A DNA stretch of 64,000 bases from CATQHL01 sp965242895 (GTDB lineage: Bacteria > Actinomycetota > Acidimicrobiia > Acidimicrobiales > CATQHL01), in the NCBI GenBank assembly GCA_965242895.1, contig OZ251507.1, forward strand, positions 2,717,753-2,781,752, given 5' to 3'. Position numbers and translations under genes: made by a program. Positions 33,739 to 42,008 of the stretch are shown one piece after another. Below the pieces are notes generated by a model. It made no database searches, was not told where the DNA came from, and saw nothing but the letters and a program-made list of their open reading frames with translations. Numbering within the stretch: position 1 is the stretch's first letter; each line of letters opens with the position of its first letter.

Positions 33739-34833
33739 GTGGGTAAAGACGCAATAAGCATCCCTACCGCCCTGGTGGGGGAGCGCCTGGATCGAGCGGT
33801 GGCGCTGCTCTGGAACTGCAGCCGATCCGCCGCAGCCGAGTTGGTCGATTCGGGGTCGGTGCTGCTGAACAGCAAGACAGCCCTCACCCGCTCCGAACGG
33901 CTGAAAAGCGGAGACGCCCTAGAGGTTTCCGATGAGCGGGCGCACTCGGTTCTAAACGCTGCGGTTCCTCTGCCAGAAACAGACGTCGACTTCGCCGTAG
34001 TCGCCGAGGACGTCGACTTCGTCGTCATAGAGAAACCCGCCGGATTGGTCGTGCACCCGGGCGCCGGGGTGCGCTCCGGCACCCTCTGCTCGGGATTGCT
34101 GAACCGCTACCCAGAGATGGCCGAAGTGGGGGAGCGGACGCGCCCCGGAATAGTCCACCGCCTAGACAAGGACACGACCGGCCTGATGGTCGCCGCCCGC
34201 ACCGCCAAGGGCTATTCGTCGCTTAGGGCGCAGCTAGAGGCTCGCAGCATGCGCCGAAGTTACGAAGCTGTCTGCTGGGGCAGGCTGGAAGGCGAGGGAG
34301 TGGTGGACGCACCCATCGGACGCTCCAGCCGCCACCGGGCGTTGAGGACGATTTCCGAACAAGGCCGTCCCGCCCGCACCCGCTACCGAGTGCAGCAAAA
34401 TTTCAGCCGTCCCGAGGAACTCAGCCGTCTGCGCTGCCGCCTAGAGACGGGGCGCACGCATCAGATACGAGTTCACCTCTCGGCGATCGGCAACCCGCTG
34501 GTGGGCGACTTCCTCTACGGCGCTCCAGGGTCGTCGGCGACTCCGTCCAGGGGGTACGCCTCCGGCCAGGCCGGCCTGCCCAGCCGGGTCGACCTTTACG
34601 ACCAGACCAATCTGTCCAGCCTGCCCGACCCCGCCAGCCAGACCAGCCTGCCCGACCTGCCCGACCAGACCAGCTTGGCCGGTGAGCGTCGGGGAATGAC
34701 GCCGCGCTCTTTTCAGCGCCCTGCTTTGCACTCGGCGAGCCTCGCCTTCGAACACCCCGCCCACGGCCGTCTAGTTGAGTTCGACTCCGACTTGCCGCAG
34801 GATTTTCGCCTTCTCCTGGAGGGACTCAAGTAA
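33739..34833 (+). CDS. rluD: Large-subunit rRNA pseudouridine synthase, RluD type
   Basis: 364 residues from GTG. An S4 RNA-binding domain (ERLDRAVALLWNCSRSAAAELV) precedes the RluA-type catalytic domain with VIEKPAGLVVHPG and HRLDKDTTGLMV; D143 is the catalytic aspartate. RLETGRTHQIRVHL and GDFLYG follow. RluD forms pseudouridines in helix 69 of 23S rRNA. Odd point: about 50 residues at 268-320 (DQTNLSSLPDPASQTSLPDL) form a repeat insertion before the final strand. The call to RluD rather than another RluA-type enzyme rests on its position after lspA. Confidence 0.88.
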   Translation: MGKDAISIPTALVGERLDRAVALLWNCSRSAAAELVDSGSVLLNSKTALTRSERLKSGDALEVSDERAHSVLNAAVPLPETDVDFAVVAEDVDFVVIEKPAGLVVHPGAGVRSGTLCSGLLNRYPEMAEVGERTRPGIVHRLDKDTTGLMVAARTAKGYSSLRAQLEARSMRRSYEAVCWGRLEGEGVVDAPIGRSSRHRALRTISEQGRPARTRYRVQQNFSRPEELSRLRCRLETGRTHQIRVHLSAIGNPLVGDFLYGAPGSSATPSRGYASGQAGLPSRVDLYDQTNLSSLPDPASQTSLPDLPDQTSLAGERRGMTPRSFQRPALHSASLAFEHPAHGRLVEFDSDLPQDFRLLLEGLK

Positions 34834-34965
34834 GCGAGAACAGCTTGAGAAGCGCCTCACCACCGATGCCCCGGGGGAGGGGGGCGTAGACCAAGCGTCC
34901 GTGACCGGCCAAAACGTGGGCGCTCGACACCTATCCCGAATCGCGGACGGCGGGGGTGGACAGGG

Positions 34966-34982
34966 AGCAGCCGCCGGCTGCT
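34966..34982. terminator. Hairpin between convergent rluD and bpa
   Basis: AGCAGCC-GCC-GGCTGCT gives a perfect seven-base-pair stem with a three-base loop in the 184-base gap between the two converging genes. It has no T-tract on either side, so termination is only a suggestion. The rest of the gap shows no gene. Confidence 0.3.
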
Positions 34983-35017
34983 GGTGGGAACCCGGCTAGG
35001 AGCCCTGTGGCTGCTAA

Positions 35018-35524
35018 CTAAAGGTAGGTGCCGCTGTAACCGGAGTCTTCGTCTGGCTCCGCCAGATCCGAGCTCTTAGGGCTCGGCAACTGACCACGCA
35101 TGTCGGCTAGCTGTCTGCGGGCGATCACCTGCTGGGCGTACAAGGTGGCTTGGATGCCTTGGACGAGACCTTCTAGCCAACCCACTACCTGCGCCTTGGC
35201 TATACGCAATTCGGCTGCGGTAGGAAGGCTCGCCTCATTGAAGGGCAGAGCCAGCCTGCTCAGTTCGTCCTGCAGGTCGGGGGAGAGGGCGGAACTCAAT
35301 TCGCTCAAGGAAGTCTCGTATATCTCCCGCAGGCGGTCTCGGCTGCGCCCATCCAAAGGAGCAGCCCGCACCTCCTCTAAAAGATTGCGCAGCATCGCAC
35401 CGAGGCGCATGACCTTGGCCGGCTGCTCAATGGCCTCTCCGGTGTCGAGGCCTTTTCTGCTGTCGCCCTCTTCTATCACTTCAGGTTGTTGGGGAGGCTG
35501 TAGTTCTTTGTCAGATCCTGTCAT
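35018..35524 (-). CDS. bpa: ATP-independent proteasome activator Bpa/PafE
   Basis: 168 residues. The core VEQPAKVMR-like EQPAKVMRLGAMLRNLLEEV, EVRAAPLD, SRDRLREIYETS, LALPFNE and ELRIAKAQVVGWLEGL matches the mycobacterial Rv3780 family, known as Bpa or PafE, which forms a dodecameric ring that opens the 20S proteasome. The C-terminus GTYL corresponds to the GQYL tail that docks into the proteasome alpha ring. This implies 20S proteasome genes elsewhere in the genome. Convergent with rluD, divergent from dnaE. Confidence 0.9.
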   Translation of the reverse strand: MTGSDKELQPPQQPEVIEEGDSRKGLDTGEAIEQPAKVMRLGAMLRNLLEEVRAAPLDGRSRDRLREIYETSLSELSSALSPDLQDELSRLALPFNEASLPTAAELRIAKAQVVGWLEGLVQGIQATLYAQQVIARRQLADMRGQLPSPKSSDLAEPDEDSGYSGTYL

Positions 35525-35903
35525 TCGCTTGTTCCTCGCTTGAAATTCGCTTGAGATTCCACTGAGTTCCCCTCAGGTGCAGGCGTCAGGCCAAGAAGCC
35601 GACTCCTTCACCGCCCTCCCACGATACAGCCCGCCAAAGCGGAGCAGCCGGCTGAAGATTCCAAGTTCTGCTCGGCGTCTCTTCATTCCTTCGGCGATTC
35701 TGCCCTCTGAATGGCGCACAGAAAAAGCTGTGAATCGCCTGTAGGGAAAACCCACCTCTCACTTCCGTTCGCTGAATAACTCCGCTGTCCAGGTGAATTT
35801 GGAGTGGATACCGCGAATAGCCAAGGTTCTGTGACTGCAACGGCGCTCAGCTCCGTTTCCTTTATGAGCAACCCCAAAAGAGCAAACAAGCGAGCGCCCA
35901 CAA
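35525..35903. other. Non-coding spacer between bpa and dnaE
   Basis: No gene is supported. The first 45 bases repeat the words ATTCGCTTG and TTCGCTTGA, just before the bpa start on the minus strand. The region must carry the divergent promoters of bpa and dnaE. I see no firm promoter pair; open frames on the minus strand have no recognisable motifs or ribosome sites. Confidence 0.5.
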
Positions 35904-38900
35904 ATGCCAGATTCCTTTGTCCACCTGCACACGCACACGGAGTACTCCATTCTCGACGGGGCATCCCGTATCGACGACCTCGTCCAGGCTGCGAAGTCCG
36001 ACGGGCAGCCTGCGCTGGGAATCACCGACCACGGCAACATGTACGGAATCATCCCCTTCTATAAGGCCTGCCGAGCCGCTGGGATCAAGCCCATCCTGGG
36101 CACCGAGGCCTACTTAGCGCACGAAAACCGTCGAGAGCGCCCCACGAGGCAGGGCAGCATCGACGACAGCGGCGGCGAAACAGAGAAAGGGCACAAGCTC
36201 TACTACCACCTCACCCTCCTCGCCGAGAACAATGTCGGGTACAGGAACCTCATTCAGATCGCCAGCAGAGCCTTCCTAGAGGGCTATTACCACCGACCGA
36301 AGGTGGACTGGGAAGTCCTCTCGGAGCACTCCGAAGGACTGATAGCCACCACGGGCTGCCTGAGCAGCCACGTCTCGCGAGCCCTCCTCGACGGAGACTT
36401 CGACGGCGCCCTGCGCTACGCCGGGCGTCTGCAAGACATATTCGGAGCGTCCAATACCTACGTGGAGCTCCAGGATCACGGCATCGACAAGCAGCGCCAG
36501 ATCACCCCTCAACTCCTGCAAATAGGTGAGATTCTGAACGCACCTCTCCTTGCTACTAACGACTGCCACTACACGCACCGCGAAGATCACCTCTCCCACG
36601 ACGCCCTTCTCTGCGTCCAGACCGGCACGACCACCGACGAGGAGAACCGCCTGCGCTTCGATGGGAGCGAGCACTACCTGAAGTCGGCCAGAGAGATGCG
36701 GGAGCGCTTCGCCAGTCTGCCGACGGCCTGCGACAGTTCCTTGGAAATAGCAGAGCGCAGCGAAGTCGAGATCGAATTCGGGAGGGCCATGCTTCCTCAC
36801 TTTCCGCTGCCCGACGGCGTAGAGAGCAGCGACGCCTACCTGCAGCAACTCACCTTGGTGGGCGCAGAGCGGCGCTGGGGCAAGCCGATGGGCGACGAGC
36901 GGGCCGACCGGCTGGCTTACGAACTCCGCATCATCGCCGAGATGGGCTTCTCCTCTTACTTTCTCATAGTTGCTGACCTGGTCAACTACGCCCGCAAGTC
37001 AGGGATACGAGTAGGCCCAGGGCGCGGCAGCGCCGCAGGCTGCGCCGTCGCCTACTGCCTGGGGATCACAGACCTCGACCCGCTCGCCAACGGCCTCCTC
37101 TTCGAACGCTTCCTGAACCCGGGCCGCCGTCAGCTCCCCGACATCGACATCGACTTCGACTCCCGCTACCGGGACGCCCTCATCCGCTACGTCAGCGACC
37201 TCTACGGACGAGACCACGTGGCGCAGATCATCACCTTCTCCAGCATCGGCGCCAAGGCAGCCGTGCGGGACGCCGCCCGGGTGCTGGGCTACCCCTACGG
37301 GGTCGGCGACAAGATCGCCAGGGCGATCCCCGACCCCATAATGGGGCGAGCCACTCCTCTGTGGGCCTGCATCAAGAAATCGGAAGAGTACACCGGCGGC
37401 CACGCCCTGGCCCTCGAGCTGCGATCCCTGTACGAGAGGGAGGAAGACGTCAAGACCGTGGTGGACGTGGCGCTCGGTCTAGAAGGGCTGGTGCGCCAGG
37501 ACAGCATCCACGCCGCCGCCGTGGTGATCTCCCAGCATCCGCTGCGTGAGCACCTGCCGGTTCAGCAGAAGCCCGTGGACGGCAAGCTGGACGAAGCCCC
37601 GATCGTCACGCAGTACGACATGGACGCCATCGAAGAACTCGGCCTGTTGAAGATGGACTTCCTGGGTCTCCGGACGCTCGACGTGATCACCGACACGGTC
37701 GAGAACATACGGAGAACTCGGGGCGAAGAAATCGAGATGGAGAACATCCCGCTCGACGACTCCCGCACATTCAAGATGCTGCAGGAGGGCGACACCACGG
37801 GCGTCTTCCAGTTGGAAAGCGGCCCTGTGCGCTCCCTGCTCAGAGCCCTCCACCCGACCAACCTCGACGACATCTCAGCGACGGTTGCGCTCTACCGCCC
37901 CGGGCCGATGAGCGAGAAAATGCACATCGAATACGCCGACCGCAAGAACGGGCGCAGTCCGGTGGAGTACCTGCACCCGGACGCCGAGGAAATACTCGGC
38001 GAGAGCTTCGGCCTCATGATCTACCAGGAATCGATGATGCGGATCGCCCAGAAGTTCGCCAACTACACCCTGGAAGAGGCCGACAACCTTCGCAAGGCCT
38101 GCGGCAAGAAGATACGGGAGATCATGGCCGCTGAAGGCAAGAAGTTCATCTCGGGCTGCGAAGCCTCCGGCTACGGACGCGAACTGGGCAAGAAATGGTG
38201 GAACCTGATCGAGCCTTTCGCCGATTACGCCTTCAACAAGAGCCACTCCTACGCCTACGGATACCTGGCGTATCAGACCTCCTACCTCAAAGCCAACTAC
38301 CCGCTCGAATACATGTCCGCCCTGCTGACCAGCGTGAAAGGCAGCAAGGACAGGCTGACGCGTTTCCTGCTCGAGAGCCGGCAGATGGGCATCGACATAC
38401 TCGTCCCCAACGTGAACGCCTCGCTTTCCGACTTCACGCCCGACCCCGACGCCGACAATCCCCGCACAGGGCGCATCATCTTCGGGCTTTCCGCCGTTCA
38501 CGGCGTGGGGGAAGGACTAGTGGAGCTCATCATCACAGAACGCGAGGCTTCCGGCCCCTACGAGGACTTCATCGACTTCTGCAAACGAGTAGACACTGCC
38601 GTCCTCAACAAGCGGACGTTGGAATCCCTCATTTACGGGGGGGTCTTCGACTCTCTCGGTCACTCCAGACTCGGCCTCAAGAAGAAGTTCGAAGAGATAT
38701 CGCGAGCCGTGCTCGTCGACCGCCGCCGGAGCGCTACAGGCCATCTGAGCCTGTTCAGCGACGCCGGGGTGGACATAGGCTTCAGCGACCTTCCCGCCAT
38801 CCCCGAAGAGGAGTTCACGCGCACTAGGCGCCTAGCCGAAGAGAAGGAAGTGCTTGGCCTCTACATAAGCGACCATCCGCTCGCCGGTCTCGAAGGGGTC

Positions 38901-39425
38901 ATCGACCACGAATGCGACGTTCGGATAGACGCCCTAAGCGAGAAGCCCGATAAGTCCTACGTCAGGGTAGGGGGGGTGGTGACCGCCCTAGACAAGCGCC
39001 TCACCAGAAGAGGCGAGCAGATGGCTTCCTTCACGCTCGAAGATCAGACTGGCCTCGTGGAGGTCACCGTCTTCCCCCGCCACTTTGAGGAGGCGGAGCC
39101 GCTGCTCGCCACCGAGGAGACGGTCATTGTGAACGCACGCCTCGACCGGAACGATGACTCCTTCAAACTCGTCTGCGGCGGGCTTTCCCCGCTCAAGAAC
39201 GAGACCGACGGCGCGCTTCGTCTGAATATCACATCCGAGGGTCTCAGCGAAGAGAGGCTGGAAACTTTGAAAGACCTGATAGCAGACAATGCGGGCCCGC
39301 AGAAGGTGGAGATCCAGATCGAAGACAAACTGCTTCAGCTCTCCGACGACTACTGCGTGGACATCGCCAACGGCTTGCCCGGCGAGCTGCGGGAGTTGCT
39401 CGGCGCTGAATCCGTGATTCTCTGA
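35904..39425 (+). CDS. dnaE: DNA polymerase III alpha subunit DnaE
   Basis: 1173 residues. The PHP domain comes first (FVHLHTHTEYSILDG, GITDHGNMYG), then the polymerase III palm with GPGRGSAAG and the catalytic PDIDIDFD (aspartates near 413 and 415), the fingers, a helix-hairpin-helix region and an OB fold (YVRVGGVVTALDKR). It lacks a C-terminal exonuclease, as usual for DnaE1. It is the replicative polymerase in actinobacteria. Length and motif order are normal. Confidence 0.97.
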   Translation: MPDSFVHLHTHTEYSILDGASRIDDLVQAAKSDGQPALGITDHGNMYGIIPFYKACRAAGIKPILGTEAYLAHENRRERPTRQGSIDDSGGETEKGHKLYYHLTLLAENNVGYRNLIQIASRAFLEGYYHRPKVDWEVLSEHSEGLIATTGCLSSHVSRALLDGDFDGALRYAGRLQDIFGASNTYVELQDHGIDKQRQITPQLLQIGEILNAPLLATNDCHYTHREDHLSHDALLCVQTGTTTDEENRLRFDGSEHYLKSAREMRERFASLPTACDSSLEIAERSEVEIEFGRAMLPHFPLPDGVESSDAYLQQLTLVGAERRWGKPMGDERADRLAYELRIIAEMGFSSYFLIVADLVNYARKSGIRVGPGRGSAAGCAVAYCLGITDLDPLANGLLFERFLNPGRRQLPDIDIDFDSRYRDALIRYVSDLYGRDHVAQIITFSSIGAKAAVRDAARVLGYPYGVGDKIARAIPDPIMGRATPLWACIKKSEEYTGGHALALELRSLYEREEDVKTVVDVALGLEGLVRQDSIHAAAVVISQHPLREHLPVQQKPVDGKLDEAPIVTQYDMDAIEELGLLKMDFLGLRTLDVITDTVENIRRTRGEEIEMENIPLDDSRTFKMLQEGDTTGVFQLESGPVRSLLRALHPTNLDDISATVALYRPGPMSEKMHIEYADRKNGRSPVEYLHPDAEEILGESFGLMIYQESMMRIAQKFANYTLEEADNLRKACGKKIREIMAAEGKKFISGCEASGYGRELGKKWWNLIEPFADYAFNKSHSYAYGYLAYQTSYLKANYPLEYMSALLTSVKGSKDRLTRFLLESRQMGIDILVPNVNASLSDFTPDPDADNPRTGRIIFGLSAVHGVGEGLVELIITEREASGPYEDFIDFCKRVDTAVLNKRTLESLIYGGVFDSLGHSRLGLKKKFEEISRAVLVDRRRSATGHLSLFSDAGVDIGFSDLPAIPEEEFTRTRRLAEEKEVLGLYISDHPLAGLEGVIDHECDVRIDALSEKPDKSYVRVGGVVTALDKRLTRRGEQMASFTLEDQTGLVEVTVFPRHFEEAEPLLATEETVIVNARLDRNDDSFKLVCGGLSPLKNETDGALRLNITSEGLSEERLETLKDLIADNAGPQKVEIQIEDKLLQLSDDYCVDIANGLPGELRELLGAESVIL

Positions 39426-39427
39426 GC

Positions 39428-39536
39428 GGGCGGCGGATGGCGGCGCGAATCCCGGCGAATTGCCGGCGAATTGCCGGCGATTGGCGGCGAATTCCGGCGA
39501 ATTGCCGGCGCGAATCCCGGCGAATTGCGGCGGGAA
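39428..39536. repeat. Short GGCGAATTGCC-type repeats after dnaE
   Basis: About ten copies of an 11 to 13-base word, (C)CGGCGAATTGC, (C)CGGCGAATTCC and CGGCGCGAATCC, fill the first 110 bases after the dnaE stop. Each word can pair partly with itself (GCCGGCGAATTGCCGGC), so the RNA could form many alternative hairpins. Perhaps it works as an attenuator; this is a guess. Confidence 0.8.
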
Positions 39537-39607
39537 TAGGGGCCGTTCGATAGCGAAACCGGTCGAACGCCTGTAAACTGACTTCTTGGAGCAAGGGTCA
39601 GCGACGA

Positions 39608-40315
39608 TTGTTCAAGCGAGACAAGAGAGCAACGGCGATTGACATGGCAGTAGAAGCAAGAAGTAGAAATTGCACGGCGGTGAGCGACTCCGACTATGCG
39701 GAGTTGGCTGACCTCTGCGCCCAAGGGCCCAACCCCTTTTCAGTGGGGCTCTTATCAAAGCAGGCCGAACTCTGGGTGCTGCTCACTGAGGCGCGTGAGA
39801 ACGGGAATCTGCGAGGTTTCACCTTTTCCACGTTGGAACGCATAGGAGGGACACCTGCGATCATCCTGGGGGCAGGTTCAGTGGCGCGCACGGCTAAACG
39901 TGGAACTTATCTGCGCGCTCTGATGAGAGAGCAACTCCATCGAGCTCTCATGGCCTTTCCCGACGAGGACGTGCTCGTCGGTCTCCGCCTCAACTCCCCA
40001 TCCGGCTACGAGGTCTTCAAGACTTTGGACGGCGCAGTGCCGCGCCCTGAGCACGAGGCCAACGGCGAAGAACGGGCCTGGGGTCGGCGTCTGGCCAAGC
40101 TCTACAACCTGGGCAACAACTCTTACAACGCCCGCTCCTTCGTTGCGACAGGCGACGGCACCCAGCCTGCCGTGATGGATCACTGCGCCCTGAAGCCCGA
40201 GAGCCTTCCCGAAGGTCTGACGGAGATTTTCTCCAACCTCGACGTCGAGCGCGGGGATTCCCTGTTGGCGACCGCCTGGGCGAGCGCCGGACTGCTCGTC
40301 AAGTTCCAAGCCTGA
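39608..40315 (+). CDS. Conserved-looking protein of unknown function
   Basis: 235 residues from TTG 39608, with AAGGG ten bases upstream (ATG 39644 is an alternative). The sequence looks folded and soluble: ELADLCAQGPNPFSVGLLSKQAELWVLL, FTFSTLERIGGTPAIILGAGSVART, DEDVLVGLRLNSPSGYEVF. The middle region (WVLL ... RGFTFSTLERIGGTPAIILG) has the feel of an acyltransferase fold, but I cannot assign a family. No signal peptide or membrane segment. It stands alone between dnaE and a repeat that precedes the nitroreductase. Confidence 0.65.
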   Translation: MFKRDKRATAIDMAVEARSRNCTAVSDSDYAELADLCAQGPNPFSVGLLSKQAELWVLLTEARENGNLRGFTFSTLERIGGTPAIILGAGSVARTAKRGTYLRALMREQLHRALMAFPDEDVLVGLRLNSPSGYEVFKTLDGAVPRPEHEANGEERAWGRRLAKLYNLGNNSYNARSFVATGDGTQPAVMDHCALKPESLPEGLTEIFSNLDVERGDSLLATAWASAGLLVKFQA

Positions 40316-40325
40316 CTGACCTTTC

Positions 40326-40398
40326 AAACTTCAGTCACTCGGTCACTTCAGTCACTTCAGTCACTCGGTCACTCGGTCACCTCAATCACTTCAGTCAA
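40326..40398. repeat. 9-bp TCAGTCACT/TCGGTCACT repeats before the nitroreductase gene
   Basis: About eight copies of a nonamer such as TTCAGTCAC or TCGGTCACT fill the gap between two genes and end five bases before the GTG of the next gene. No ribosome site is visible in it. Confidence 0.85.
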
Positions 40399-40402
40399 AC
40401 AA

Positions 40403-41038
40403 GTGGAGTTTTCCGAAGTCGTCGCCGCCCGGCGCATGACACGGAACTTCGACGAGAGCCCGATCCCGAGAAGCAAGCTGCGTGAGATGCTGGCCTTGGC
40501 GCGCAACGCCCCTTCCGCAGGTTTCGCCCAAGGCGTCGAGTTTCTGCTGCTCGACCGTCCTGAGCAGACAGCAGGCTTCTGGGACGTGACCCTGCCTCCG
40601 GCTGAGCGCGGGAAGTTTCCCTGGCCAGGTCTGCTGAGCGCCCCCGTGCTGGTGCTGCCTCTCTGCGACCCCCGCCGCTATCTGCGGCGCTACTCCGAAG
40701 CCGACAAGGCGTCTTCTGCCGCTTCTGCCGCCCTGGGGAAGGACTTGGAGGCTTGGCCGGTGCGCTACTGGCTAGTGGACGGAGCGTTCGCCGTTCAGAA
40801 CCTGCTGCTCGCCGCCACGGAGCGCGGCCTGGGATCGCTGTTTTTTGGAATCTTCAAGGAGGAGGGAGCCCTGCGTGAGCGTCTAGGCATACCTGCCGAA
40901 GTCGAACTCCTGGGTGCGGTAGCGCTTGGGCGGCAGGCGGAAGGCGCTCCGAATCGCCCCAGCGCTTCGGCGGCCCGCGGTTGGCGGCCTCTCGATGAGA
41001 TCCTGCACTGGGAAACCTGGGGTGTGCATGCCTGCTGA
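40403..41038 (+). CDS. Nitroreductase-family protein
   Basis: 211 residues from GTG. The start VVAARRMTRNFDESPIPRSKLREML and NAPSAGFAQG form the FMN-binding part of the nitroreductase fold. AVQNLLLAATERGLGSLFFGIF and LGIPAEVELLGAVALG are the second half. Family members reduce nitro groups, flavins or quinone-like substrates with NAD(P)H; the substrate here is unknown. Its end overlaps the next gene by 11 bases, so it is probably co-translated with the zinc-ribbon protein and thiolase downstream. Confidence 0.87.
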   Translation: MEFSEVVAARRMTRNFDESPIPRSKLREMLALARNAPSAGFAQGVEFLLLDRPEQTAGFWDVTLPPAERGKFPWPGLLSAPVLVLPLCDPRRYLRRYSEADKASSAASAALGKDLEAWPVRYWLVDGAFAVQNLLLAATERGLGSLFFGIFKEEGALRERLGIPAEVELLGAVALGRQAEGAPNRPSASAARGWRPLDEILHWETWGVHAC

Positions 41039-42008
41039 GCCTGCTGCGCCAGCCGCCTCAGCAGCAACCGCCGAGGCTGCCGAGACCCCGCCCGCACCTG
41101 GGAAACTCACCAGAGAGCTTCCCCCTGAAACTCCGAAACCGCACAAACCGCCGGAATCCCCGAACCCCCCTAAGCGGGTGCCGCTAGTCACATATCTGGC
41201 ACTGGAACCGGAGCCGCACCTCCTGGTCTGGGAGTGCTCCGCCTGCGCCGCACGTTTCTTCGACCGACGCAACGCCTGCGCCGCCTGCGGCGGGGCAGCA
41301 GGGTCAGCAGCACCGACAGCACCGACAGAGACGACTGGGACGGCAGGAAACACAGGAACGGCAGCACCGACAGCACCGGCAGCGGGGATGTCACCGGCAG
41401 CGCCGGCGGAAACCACAGGGTCGGCAGCACCGGCAGGAACCACGGCACCGATCTCTTTCATTCGGAAATCTGTGAGCACTACTGGGCAGCTGCGGGCGTT
41501 CTCCGTTGTGCATCGGGCCTCCCCGAAAATCAAGGTGCCCTTCGTGGCGGCGGTCGTGGAAGCCGACGACGGCACCATGATCCGATCCAATCTCCTGCTG
41601 GAGCCCGACCCTGAGCAGATCTCCTTTCCGATGCGGGTGCGGCTAGACACCTACCCCGTCGGCACAGACAGCCAGGGGAGCGAGTGCGTCGCATTCGGCT
41701 TCTCACCTCTGCAGTCCGAGCACAAAGACGTCGAAGACAGCAAGAAGTCCAAAAGCATCGCCGAAAGCCCCGCTCATACTCCCCAGTCACCTCCCGAAGA
41801 ACTGCACGGTGGCAAAGAGACCAGCGAGGTCAGCGAGTCCACCCAGGGCAAAGAGAGCAGCCACAAAAAGACCTCCCAGGACAAAGAGACCAGCGAGTCC
41901 AGCCAGTCCAAGAAGTCCAAGAGCCCCTCCAATATCTCCAGCCTCCCCAACATCTCCAGCCTCCCCGACACCCCCACCATCCCCCAAGGCCCCCAAGGAG
42001 CCGCATGA
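41028..42008 (+). CDS. Zinc-ribbon and OB-fold (DUF35-type) protein
   Basis: 326 residues from ATG 41028. A rubredoxin-like ribbon with WECSACAARFFDRRNACAAC (CxxC-x10-CxxC) precedes an OB fold (GQLRAFSVVHRASPKIKVPF, VAAVVEADDGTMIRSNL). Such proteins pair with SCP2-type thiolases or hydratases and often work in lipid or sterol side-chain pathways. Unusually, about 45 residues of Gly/Ala/Thr repeat (TAPAETTGSAAPAGTTAP) separate ribbon and OB fold, and the last 100 residues are a Ser/Lys/Glu and SSLP repeat tail. The stop overlaps the thiolase start by four bases. Confidence 0.82.
   Translation: MPAEPAAPAASAATAEAAETPPAPGKLTRELPPETPKPHKPPESPNPPKRVPLVTYLALEPEPHLLVWECSACAARFFDRRNACAACGGAAGSAAPTAPTETTGTAGNTGTAAPTAPAAGMSPAAPAETTGSAAPAGTTAPISFIRKSVSTTGQLRAFSVVHRASPKIKVPFVAAVVEADDGTMIRSNLLLEPDPEQISFPMRVRLDTYPVGTDSQGSECVAFGFSPLQSEHKDVEDSKKSKSIAESPAHTPQSPPEELHGGKETSEVSESTQGKESSHKKTSQDKETSESSQSKKSKSPSNISSLPNISSLPDTPTIPQGPQGAA

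Noticed and set aside
34775..34999. 74-codon frame after rluD
   Set aside because: Starts inside rluD in another frame and has no ribosome site or recognisable sequence.
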